DNA of 64,000 nt from Chrysoperla carnea. Its lineage: Eukaryota; Arthropoda; Insecta; Neuroptera; Chrysopidae. The notes under the pieces were generated by a model. The model worked only from the letters and a program-made list of their open reading frames with translations. It was not told the origin of the DNA and ran no database searches. Made by a program: the position numbers and the translations under genes. Of the stretch, positions 23,018 to 32,435 are shown one piece after another. The stretch spans positions 71,559,435 through 71,623,434 of the forward strand of contig NC_058338.1 in the NCBI RefSeq assembly GCF_905475395.1, read 5' to 3'. Numbering within the stretch: position 1 is the stretch's first letter; every line of letters begins with the position of its first letter.

Positions 23018-23135
23018 AAAGAGATACCAAAGAAAAATATCTACGACTAAGTCGTATTATTAGAGTAAAAAAAAAAGTTCATGAACTGTATAAGAATGGA
23101 GAGAAAGGAGTAGAGCCCATTTCTGGGAAAAAGAG
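23018..23135 (+). CDS. Candidate internal exon, unknown protein
   Basis: An open segment runs up to a near-ideal donor (AAGAG followed by GTAAGT at 23136-23141). It reads EKYLRLSRII, a Lys-rich stretch, then HELYKNGEKGVEPISGKKR, a charged helical segment unlike random AT-rich translation. The upstream acceptor (TTTTAAG, ending at 23017) is weak and gives phase 1 into the exon. Two bases are left at the 3' end. These are completed in frame by the next candidate exon at 23690, which is the main reason to take it seriously. I do not recognise the family. It could be chance, and no cognate first exon was found. Confidence 0.32.
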
Positions 23136-23689
23136 GTAAGTCATATAGAATACAAAACAAAGAGACCGTGAGCTCTTAATGAAATTGCGAAAATAATTCT
23201 TTTTATCTACCTTCTTAAGGATTTATAAAGGTAAATTTTTTTATAATATGCTCGTCATCCTGAAAACAAAATTTTTTTTTTCAGATTCAAGCTTTATTTA
23301 TATTTCTTTCTGTAACATTAATAGCTTAACGTCATTAGTAATTTTTCCAATATGTTCTGAGACAGGTTACATAGAAAAAAATAAAAAAATATGTAAGTTG
23401 TCATGCTTTTATAACGTACTAAAAAATATATAATTCTTTACTTTTGATAGCTATTAAAATACTTGTAAGATTGGAAACGAAAAACGTGGGGCTCATATAA
23501 TTGGTATAAATCGATGTTGAAATTTTACTGAACGATCTGGTTCTGATTTTTTTATGATGAATGGTCCCATGATTTGATTTCCAAGTATTTTCATGGTTAT
23601 CAAAAATAAAAATTATTTTGTTTTAGTCCGTTATAAAAACATAGAAACTTTAAAATTTGTTTATTTGATTATTTTCTCTTGTATTTTAG
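23136..23689 (+). other. Candidate GT-AG intron
   Basis: The donor GTAAGT is at 23136-23141. A pyrimidine-rich tract (TTATTTGATTATTTTCTCTT, about 23661-23680) leads to the acceptor TATTTTAG ending at 23689. Length is 554 bases, ordinary for an insect intron. A 61-codon frame inside (23248-23433) has no support. Confidence 0.35.
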
Positions 23690-23942
23690 GGTTATGCAAA
23701 TGCATTATCATTCATTTGAGCTATGCACTCGTTTATCGGAAAGTTTAGAATCAATCACAAAATTCAACCCAGACTTACAAAAGCGAGTTAATAAAAATAT
23801 GGTAAAAAATGACGGGAATTTAAAAAAACAGAATCATTTGTCTTTCGACACTTACCAGCTTCTCGTCGTTTTTGCCACGATATCAATATTTCTTTTAACA
23901 CATACGGCAGACAAAAAACAGTCGACAAAGCAAAAAAATTAA
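23690..23942 (+). CDS. Candidate terminal exon with C-terminal membrane segment
   Basis: After the acceptor AG at 23688-23689, the frame fixed by joining to the exon at 23018 (AG plus G gives Arg) stays open to a stop at 23940-23942. It reads HSFELCTRLSESLESITKFN, a helical region, a Lys/Asn-rich linker, then YQLLVVFATISIFLL as a likely single transmembrane segment and a short charged tail. The layout suggests a tail-anchored or single-pass protein with its N-terminal part upstream. AATAAA signals occur much later (about 24187 and 24292). Codon content is less AT-biased than the flanks. The family is unknown. The alternative is a chance ORF next to a chance splice site. Confidence 0.35.
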
Positions 23943-24492
23943 ATAACTTTATTTTCATTTTGACACTCGTGCCACTGTTAAAACTTCAAATTTCTTAATT
24001 ACGAAACTTACTTTTATCAAAAACTCTAACAGAAATATTCATGAGAATTTCGTTTCATTATGGGTTGACGGTTCAACACAGACACACACACACACACATA
24101 TATACATACCCATTTATACACTCATACAAAGATACTTGTTAATATTGTTGGCATACAGTAGAAAACAACAAATAACAAAAACCAAGTAATAAATTTAGTA
24201 CTAAATTAAAGGGTAATTACATTCGCTGTTTAGTAACTAACTTGACTAGTAACTGTAAAATGAACAAAAATAACACACACACACACACACCAATAAACAT
24301 TCACAGAAAAACGTATTTAGAAGAAAGAACCGCAGTAGAGGTAGTATAAGATACTTTGATACGGAATAGAAAGATGAAGTCTACGCCAAAGGAGTGTCTT
24401 TGTTATTGGTGAAAAAGTGAACAGTGCGTATTCCGTTATGACAGATAATCTCAGAAAACATGCGAAACCGGCCACACAATTTAATTAAGTTA
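23943..24492. repeat. Spacer with (CA)n microsatellites
   Basis: ACACAC runs lie at about 24081-24097 and 24272-24289. AATAAA motifs at about 24187 and 24292 could serve the candidate exon upstream. Nothing else is recognised. Confidence 0.45.
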
Positions 24493-24769
24493 CAGTAGAC
24501 CTCCGGTAATCCGGCCCCTTTCTAATCTGACACCCCTTGTAATCTGACTTAATTATAAACGGTAATAATAATGCCAATACAAGGAATCTTTCGTGGCTGA
24601 AAGTAGATAATGGTTGAAATCTTATCACTTTGATATGTAATTTGCTGGATTACAAGGTATTATTTTTCAAAAAGTTCCGGATTACAGAGGGTTTGTGGCA
24701 GTAGTCCGATAAATTCGGTAATTCGACACCACCTTGCAAACCGTTTGTCGGATTACCGCGGCTCCACTG
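24493..24769. mobile_element. pogo/Tigger-like MITE
   Basis: It starts CAGTAGACCTCCGGTAATCC and ends in the inverse complement of CAGTGGAGCCGCGGTAATCC, with TA directly outside both ends (24491-24492 and 24770-24771). Terminal CAGT-G-A-CC-CGGTAATCCG repeats and a TA target duplication are typical of pogo/Tigger members of the Tc1/mariner superfamily. At 277 bases it has no transposase and must be a non-autonomous derivative. The interior has further weak inverted phrases (GGATTACAAGG, GGATTACAGAGG). Confidence 0.72.
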
Positions 24770-24771
24770 TA

Positions 24772-25679
24772 TTAGACAAATTAAAACCTAACCCGTGTAG
24801 ACTTTGACGTAGAAAGAACTTTCTAAGATATCGCATTTAGTCTTATCTTGGAGCAATATTTCACAGCGATTTCAAACTGTGCCTAATAAATAACTAATTT
24901 AATCGAAAAATAAATAAATTTTTTGGATCAAAATTAATTTACTTAACGAATTATAAAAATAAAAAAATTTTACAAATTTACGATGAGATATTGTTCAAGA
25001 GGTCACCTAAAACTTTTCGTTTGAGCGATTTATTCCACAGCGAATTCGGATTGTATCTAAAATACATCTAGTTCAATCGAGAAATATTCGATTTTAGAAT
25101 AAATATTATCTTATATACTAACTTTTAAAGGTTTAGCCTTAAATCCTTCTTAAATGTTATAACTGAGGGAAAGAAATTGGTATGAAGACAAGGAATTTGT
25201 AGACTTGAGTTTGTGAAGATCAACCACGGAAGAGAGTAACTTATTACTTGCGCTTCAAACGAATAAATTCATTTCAACTATTCGCTTCGGTTCAAACTCG
25301 TAATACTATTTAAAGTCCAAGTATTGAAGTTTTTCGCCCCGACACACTGTTGTCCAAAATGTGGTCAAATTATTTTGTATTATCTCTGAAACAAAACATT
25401 TCCAGAACAGTATCATACGGTTACATGTACATACACAAATGAAGAAGAAAAAGAGTTTAAAAATTACAACTAGAATAAACGAAGGAATTTATTTATTATT
25501 CAGCCGCACTCAAACACATACATAATACAGTTTTTACTAATCGATTATTGTTTGTGCTGCTGGTAACAAGTTTGTTTGTGTTTTGTACAAACAATATGTA
25601 AGATAGTATTGGTCTAGTGACAGGCGTAGTAATTGACAGTTATTTCAAAAGCGTTAAAAAGGACACCGCAAGATTAGAT
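24772..25679. other. Unassigned spacer
   Basis: No gene or repeat recognised. Confidence 0.35.
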
Positions 25680-25922
25680 AGGAAAACGGCTATCTTTGAA
25701 ACTTTTCAAACCGCCAAAATTTTCTTCAGATCGTTCTGATCAAAGCTCCAAAATTTTTTAACGGGTAGTTTTCGCGGAGCGAGCGATCAAAGCTACGCAT
25801 ATGGCCCGCAGCTCCAAACCACTCGTTAAGAAATTTTACGATCGCGAGAGCCTTTGATCAGAACGTTCCGAAGAACATTTTTGGGTTGATTTGAAAAAAA
25901 GTTTCACAGAAAACCATTTTCC
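25680..25922. mobile_element. Short foldback element
   Basis: The left end AGGAAAACGG and right end CCATTTTCCT are inverted. Arms continue through TTTGAAACTTTTCAAA against TTTGAAAAAAAGTTTC, and GATCGTTCTGATCAAAGCTC against GCCTTTGATCAGAACGTTCC. The loop is short and contains CGCGGAGCGAGCGATC. A related half-arm (GTGAGAGCTTTTGATCAAAC) recurs at about 26004-26025. Confidence 0.6.
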
Positions 25923-27104
25923 TAGTCATAAAAGTACTATAAATATAATATATGTGTAGTTTTAGTTCGTAATTCGAAAAATACTCGGTAACAATTTTTG
26001 TGGCCGTGAGAGCTTTTGATCAAACTGACACAAAGAGCATTTCTCACTGTTGGGTAAGATAATTTTCGGTTTGTTTTATCCAATTATTAATATCGTCACT
26101 AATAAATAGTTATTAAGCTTAAGCTTTTCGCTCAGTCAAACATTTTCTTTTTTTTCGATGAAAAATAAGTCGTCGATACGATCTTGACAACCAGCTTTTA
26201 AATTTCCAACCTTTCCGAAATGTCAAAAATACTACGCTTGACGCTGGACGTAGTAGAAGACAACACTACAACAGAGTCCTTTGTAAAAAGTTCTTTTATA
26301 TTTTATTAACTAATATATTAGATTCTTACTTCATTCCTAAAATTGCCTCCTTTAAGAAAAATTACTATTTACTTTTCTCAATGAAAATAAAGTTATACAT
26401 GTATATTGTAAATGAGTGTGAAGAGGCTTTTTAAAACCCAAAATGAATCGAAAAATTTTAGGGATTGGTAGAAAAATATATTTCACTAGTACCGTGACTT
26501 CGAGAAACAAAATTTTAATACAGAATGTAAAAAATAATTTTTCTCCGATTTCGTGCTATTCTAAACCAAAAAGATATAGCACGAAATCAGGTATTTTATT
26601 TGACCGTTAGATAAGTAGGTTTTCTCTCGCCTGAAATTTATTCGAGAAAACGATCTTCGTGTGGGATCTAAAAAAAAATTCTACTAGCTTAAAAAAATAA
26701 CTTTTATGGTAATTGGAAACATAAATATTTTCTCAATTTTCTAAGATTAAGCTTTAAAAACGTTGGAAAAACTTGATACGAAATTCGATGAAACTATGAG
26801 TAGTATATAGGGTATTCAAGGTAATTTTGATCTAAAAAATTAAAAAATAATGTTTCTATTGGTTTAAGTTTTTTAATTTCATTCTTTGCATAAACAAGCA
26901 ACAGTTCTAACAGTATAACTAGGATGAATCTCATATTACACAGAATTTTGTGAGGTTTGTTAAATTACTATTGTTCTTATGTATTCTAATGTGGAAACCT
27001 AGAATATTTCAAATTATATTTGATATTAATTGTATCCACAATTTTCAACAATTATAAAATGTAAAATCCAATTAGAATAAAATTTTTAGAATTTACTAGA
27101 GTGA
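25923..27104. other. Spacer with a short hairpin
   Basis: GATTTCGTGCTAT at about 26547-26559 and ATAGCACGAAATC at 26575-26587 form a 13-bp perfect stem with a 15-base loop. Long AT-rich stretches with stops in all frames surround it. No gene is supported. Confidence 0.45.
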
Positions 27105-27585
27105 CACCCACCCGCTTCGCTGAGTTTATATGTAAATATTGATAAAGATTGCTCTCGCTTATCCCCTTTCTATAACACTCGAAATAATGGTAAGGATTGT
27201 TTTTACACAGGTAAAATATATGTATAGTTTTCTATTTTCTTAAATATATAATAGTCGTAATTATTCCTTGAGTATGGATATCACAAAGATGCCCGTGAAA
27301 TATTTTAAATTGACTATTTTTACAGAAATCTGTAATTTATGGTAATGTCAAATGACTACTTTTACAGAAATCTGTAATTTATGGTGGTAATTTATGTCAA
27401 ATTAAATTAATTGTTAAATTTTTTTTAATCAATATATCTTTATATGTTATATCCATGTGTTATTCTAGTATGACCTATATTGCTGTACAGTTTCATTCAA
27501 ATTCATTCGCTAGTTTTATCGTGAAAGCGTAACAAACAAACAAACATGCTTACTTTCGCATTTATAATATACAGAGATAGAGATT
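27105..27585 (-). mobile_element. Family H repeat, inverted copy 2
   Basis: Inverted relative to the copy at 22165. Visible on plus are CCACCCGCTTCGCTGAGTTT, AAGGATTGTTTTTACACAGG, and at the far end CGTGAAAGCGTAACAAAC and TACTTTCGCATTTATAATAT. A 42-base internal tandem duplication begins TGACTATTTTTACAGAAATC at 27311 and TGACTACTTTTACAGAAATC at 27353. It is longer than copy 1 on the CTTTCACG side. Confidence 0.62.
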
Positions 27586-28670
27586 AACCTATGATGAATT
27601 TAATAACATTTCACATTTTGTTCAATTTGTTATGAAGAGTATTTTCAACTGTATAGTTTCATCATTGACTTTTCTAATCTTTCTAATTTTCTAAATATTT
27701 GAAGAATATGCTCCGAAAATTTTCTGTACTTCTATAACACATTTAGTATTTTACGGGTATTTTATATATTTACGGGAATGTAGTGTAACATCATTTTTAA
27801 ATAAATAAAATGTCCTAATTTAAAATGTTGATTACAGCTGGGTATCTATCCCCGGAGCCCTTGAGTTAAAATTATCCATTTAACTTATAGTATTGAGAAC
27901 AATCTCCTTAAAAATTTATAAAACGATTAAATAGACATTGACTTGTCCTACGGAATTGTGTATAATTATAAAAACTCAATTATTATTCAAAATTAATGAC
28001 ATACAAAAACTTAAAAATATTTATTGTTTCAAGAGATTAAAAAAAATTTATGAATGGTAAGCATTTAAGTGTAATTTTTTTTCCTCATTACATTCACCAT
28101 TAAATTTTGGTATAAAGATATATTGCTTCTATATTCAAATGTTGTGAGTAGATAGAGTATATCGTTAAACCTCAAGTAAGTTACCAAAAGTTTACTTATA
28201 AGGTTTTACTTCAGTATATGTAGCTAGATAAGAGACAGAGTGAGTAGTAATAGTAAAAAAAACAAAAACTAATTTTATTTATGAAAATTATGACTTTTTG
28301 TGCATTAAATCATTAAAAATATTCGTGATTAATTTATTAATTTATAAAAATTTAAAATTTATTAACATGATTTTTGCGATAAAAAAATTTTGTGTCCCTA
28401 AGTGAAGATGTTTGGCTGAAACATATGTTTTTTTCGTTATTTTTTATGTATCTATGCAATTTATGACTATTAAAGCAACTTAGATTTTGGCTCGAAGCAG
28501 CACTACTACAGTTTTTAAGGTCTGTACTACGATATTCTGCCCCGTCTAAAAATTGTAATTTAGATATTGCATATCAAACTTATTAGTACTGCAGAACATC
28601 TAATCGTCCAACACTAATATGACATACATATACTTGGTTGAATATAGCCTATATATTAAAGAAAAAAAAA
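27586..28670. other. Unassigned spacer
   Basis: No gene or repeat recognised. Frequent A/T runs. Confidence 0.35.
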
Positions 28671-29162
28671 ACAAGTGAAGACAAACAATTGACTGAGTTA
28701 ATTGTTGAAATACCATACCATCACATTACACTTACATACATGTCACACATACATGACTGATATTCCCATATAATACATACTTTACAATTGACGCCTAATT
28801 TGCGGCCTTTTTTTACAAGGAATATTTTTTACATTCAAACTTTTGTTCTATCTCTAACGGTTTACAAGATGGGTCCTACGGACCCAAAACACAATTGACC
28901 TATATTGCTCATTTACGAATTCGACCTCACTTTTTACGCCCTGAGTACGCTGTAAAAATTTCAGCTTGATATCTTTTTTCGTTTTTGAGTTATCATGTTG
29001 ACAGACGGACTAATTAGGTGAACAATGGAAAATGGACTAATTAGGTGATTTTATGAACACCTATACCAGAATTTTGTTCGTAGCATCAATATTTTTACGC
29101 GTTACAAACTTGGGACTAAACTTAGTATACCTTGCATATTACATATATACATGGTATAAAAA
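28671..29162 (+). mobile_element. Family A element, copy 6
   Basis: ACAAGTGAAGACAAACAATT starts the copy at 28671 and ATACATGGTATAAA ends it. The GACR array is reduced to a single GACAGACGGAC at about 29001, showing almost complete loss of the microsatellite. A short duplication of GGACTAATTAGGTGA flanks the contraction (about 29007 and 29034). Confidence 0.72.
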
Positions 29163-29305
29163 GGTTTTGTTTTTACTTCATTATAAGTAGTATAAAATAA
29201 AGGTCTGTTTGTTTTTTAGTTAATTTAATAAAAATGGTGGAAGCGCAAATAAAAGTACATAATAAAAATTGGTATACATTTATAATTATGATGAAATCTA
29301 AATGA
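29163..29305. other. Short spacer between two family A copies
   Basis: It contains AAAAATGGTGGAAGCGCAAA, a phrase shared with family F (21880) and with 50375. Confidence 0.45.
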
Positions 29306-29730
29306 CGTTCTCATGGGTAATATGCTATGATGTATACAAAAAAATGTTTTGAACAAAAGTTGTTTTTTTATAAGGAACATTTATATTTAAACATTTGCTC
29401 CATCTCTCACGGTTTAAAAGATGGGTCCTACGGACCCAAGACCCAATTGAACTATGTTGCTCATTTACGAACTTGACCTCACTTATTACGTTCTAAGCAC
29501 GCTATAAAAATTTCAGCTTGATATCTCTTTTTGTTTTTGAGTAATCGTGATGACAGACGGGCAGACGACAGACGACAGACAGACAGACAGACAGACGGAA
29601 ATGGACTAATGAAGTGATTTTATAAACACCTATACCAAAATTTTGTTTGTAGCATCAATATTTTTAAGCGTTACAAACTTGGCACTAAACTTAGTATACC
29701 TTGGTATATTTTATAAACATGGTATAAAAA
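29306..29730 (+). mobile_element. Family A element, 5'-truncated copy 7
   Basis: The first recognisable part is GACGTTCTCATGGGTAATAT. The core, an array of GACAGACGGGCAGACGACAG type at about 29552-29592, and a complete 3' end (AAACATGGTATAAAAA) follow. The 5' palindrome and ATACCATGTATA motif are missing. Confidence 0.68.
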
Positions 29731-31618
29731 GTCTTGCCAACTCAGTGGTTTTACTATTAAAGGAAGTAGTTTTACCCTTTCTTTTAGCAATATAATTTAA
29801 TATTTTAACAACGCTTATGCCAATTATTGAAAATTTTGTGATAAAAATCGAAAAATATTCTGGTAATATTCCTGTTACAGTGGTTAAAGATTTTCATTCG
29901 TTTCTTCAGTGGACTTGAGAGTTGAAAGCTGGCAACACTGTATATAAAATAATAACTCAAATTTAACCGATATCCTAGTATTTGGCAACGTAACAGCAAA
30001 ATTTCCAGCTTTTAACCTTGATAAGTTGTTTTTCAAGATATGGTCAAAATAAAATATTTTCATACTTACTACAAATACTTTATTAAGTTATAAAAAACAT
30101 GTGAATATTTTTTGTAAACATAAACACAAATAAGAACAACCGCTATAAACCCTAAATAAACTATCACAACAAGAGGATATAAGAAAACAAAGTGAATCTA
30201 CTTCCTTGTAAAAAATATGAAACAAATAAAATAAGTTCTATCAATAACTTGTATCAAACAAATTGAAATAAATTGTTGCGTTATGGTGAAGGACATCAAA
30301 AACTTTGTACATTCGTATAAGTTTTAAGTTTTTTTTTTGTCTTTTCATTTGGTCCACTAGACTATATTGATTTTGTTTTTGGTTGATCCAGGCACGTGTT
30401 AATTTGAATTCCACAGCATACTCTCTTCCGATTTAAATAGAGTCTGACCTTTAACGAACATGTTCACAATTTCTTCCTTTTATTTCAAAAATATCATGGA
30501 CATTTGGCTTACTTTAACTTTAATAAACGTCCAATCCGCGGTAATTTTCTAACAGAACTCTCCCGTTGTTTTGGTTGAGCGATTATACAGAAAATTTATA
30601 AATAACTTAGGGTAATCATGAATATGAAACACATTATCGGTTTATAATCATCTCTAAGGAATGATAAATTTTTCGAATTGAAAGTAGTTCAAATTATGCT
30701 TTCAGCTATCTGTATATGGACGAAATTACATTGATCTGAAGTAAAATTTCAGCGTGAAAGAAGGACAAACAAACAAATATACAAACTGACATTGCAAGAT
30801 ATTTAAAGCTTTGCTCTATCTCTGACAGAATCATTCGAGATAGAGCAAAATTTCAAATAGCAAAAATGTTTCTCATAAAAATACCCCTATAATAGACCAG
30901 TAAATTTATGTACCAAAAATACGTCGAAACGTGAAGGGACCAAAAAAAATGATTAATAAAATATTTACATATGAAAGTTTTTTGCAATAAATATACTCGC
31001 TTAAAAAATTTGTGGCATTAAAACAATCGTGCTCCGTGAATCATGACGTCATCTGTTATGACAATTCATACTATACCAAAAAGTTTATACAACTAGAGAA
31101 CGCCAGGAACCAAACTTGCGATATGATGAATGAGAGAGGAGACTGCCAGTGAGTTCGCCTGTGTCCTTGTCTAATCTATGTCATTGGCTACATATTGTTT
31201 ACATTATCGCTATAAACTAAATAGATAAAAACGATTTATAAAATATTATTTAATAAATTAAAAGTTATTCAAAAGTAGGAACGTAAAAAGAAACTTTATT
31301 TACATAATAAACAAAATATAAATAGCTTAATTTTTAATAAAATTAACTAAAAGTTTTATTGAGGTTAATTATTATTTAAATTTAAGTGCACTTTCATCTA
31401 CCAATATTTCAATTACACTATTTCAATTTGAACTTTAACATTAAATTTTTAATTAATTAAACGATTAAAAAACGGTTTCGCCTAGATGACATTTTCTGGA
31501 CTTTAACTAACTTTTAAGACAAAAAAACCAGGAGAAAAATTTTTTTCGAAGGGTCTATACAACTTGTTTGAAACTTTTTTCCAAAATTCAACATGGTATG
31601 AACTTTTAATGTTTGTAG
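29731..31618. other. Unassigned spacer
   Basis: No gene is supported. The minus-strand frame at 29805-29999 has no motif. Insect intergenic or intronic DNA of this composition often holds unrecognised old repeats. Confidence 0.35.
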
Positions 31619-31626
31619 CTCTGGAG
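31619..31626 (+). repeat. Left 8-bp target duplication of hAT element
   Basis: CTCTGGAG here is repeated exactly at 35168-35175. Eight-base duplications are the hallmark of hAT integration. Confidence 0.85.
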
Positions 31627-31651
31627 CATAGGCGTCCCTACGTAGGGGCAC

Positions 31652-31669
31652 GGGGGGCACGTGCCCCCC
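31652..31669. repeat. Perfect G/C palindrome at left end of hAT element
   Basis: GGGGGGCACGTGCCCCCC reads the same on both strands. The right end has only a C run with GGTG beside it, so the two ends are not equal in this region. It could be a protein-binding or strand-structure signal, or a mutational hot spot. Confidence 0.6.
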
Positions 31670-31670
31670 C

Positions 31671-31898
31671 AATAATTTTAATATGTCTCAAAATATAACA
31701 CCACAAAAAACCAATAATTTTAATGTGTTAAAATATAACACCACAAAAACAAAAAATTAACTAATAATTTTTATGTCTTAAAATATAACACCACAAAAAC
31801 CAATAATTTTAATATGTCTTATAATTTAACACCACAAAAACGAAAAATTAACTAATAATTTTTATGTCTTAAAATTAAAATATAACACCACAAATACA
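31671..31898 (+). repeat. Subterminal repeat array of hAT element
   Basis: Five units start AATAATTTTWATRTGT at 31671, 31713, 31763, 31802 and 31854 and share ATAACACCACAAAAAC. Short (39-42) and long (50-52) spacings alternate, so the array is two copies of a roughly 91-base pair-unit plus a part unit. Subterminal repeats in hAT elements commonly bind transposase. That role here is inference. Confidence 0.7.
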
Positions 31899-32435
31899 AA
31901 TTTCATACACATTCAAATGAATCATTATCTACAAATAAGATGGATATTATTCGACTTGTTTCGACAACTATTATTTGACTAGTTACAACAAATAAATGCA
32001 TCAATGCGTAAAAGTAGGAATGTGTTATTATTACATTAGTCTTTTACGATTGCAACTATTATGAATGAGTATAAGAGCTAGCAAAAATATTTGTTTATGA
32101 AATTTTTCAAATTACGACTAAGGACTGTTTAATAAAGGCCATAGTTTTTAAAGTGTATGTTTGTATTAGAACATTGAAAGTTTCTGGATTATTTTTTGTT
32201 CAGTTTTAATTAAAGATTTGTTTATATCATTTTTGAAATGACGAATTAGGATTGTTTAATTTAAATCGCAGTTTTTAAAGTTCGTATTAGAGTATTGAAA
32301 GTTTCGAGATTATCTTTTCCTCACTTTATTAATTATTTTTAATTCAAAAGTAATTTATATGTGTGTGTGTGTGCATTTTGGATATTTTAAATAGGACTTG
32401 AATTAACAGTTTTTTTCCACCATAAATAAATTAAA

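Noticed and set aside
31671..31898. CRISPR-like direct repeat array
   Set aside because: Units vary in sequence and spacing, have no distinct spacers, and lie just inside a hAT terminus, so they are subterminal transposon repeats.
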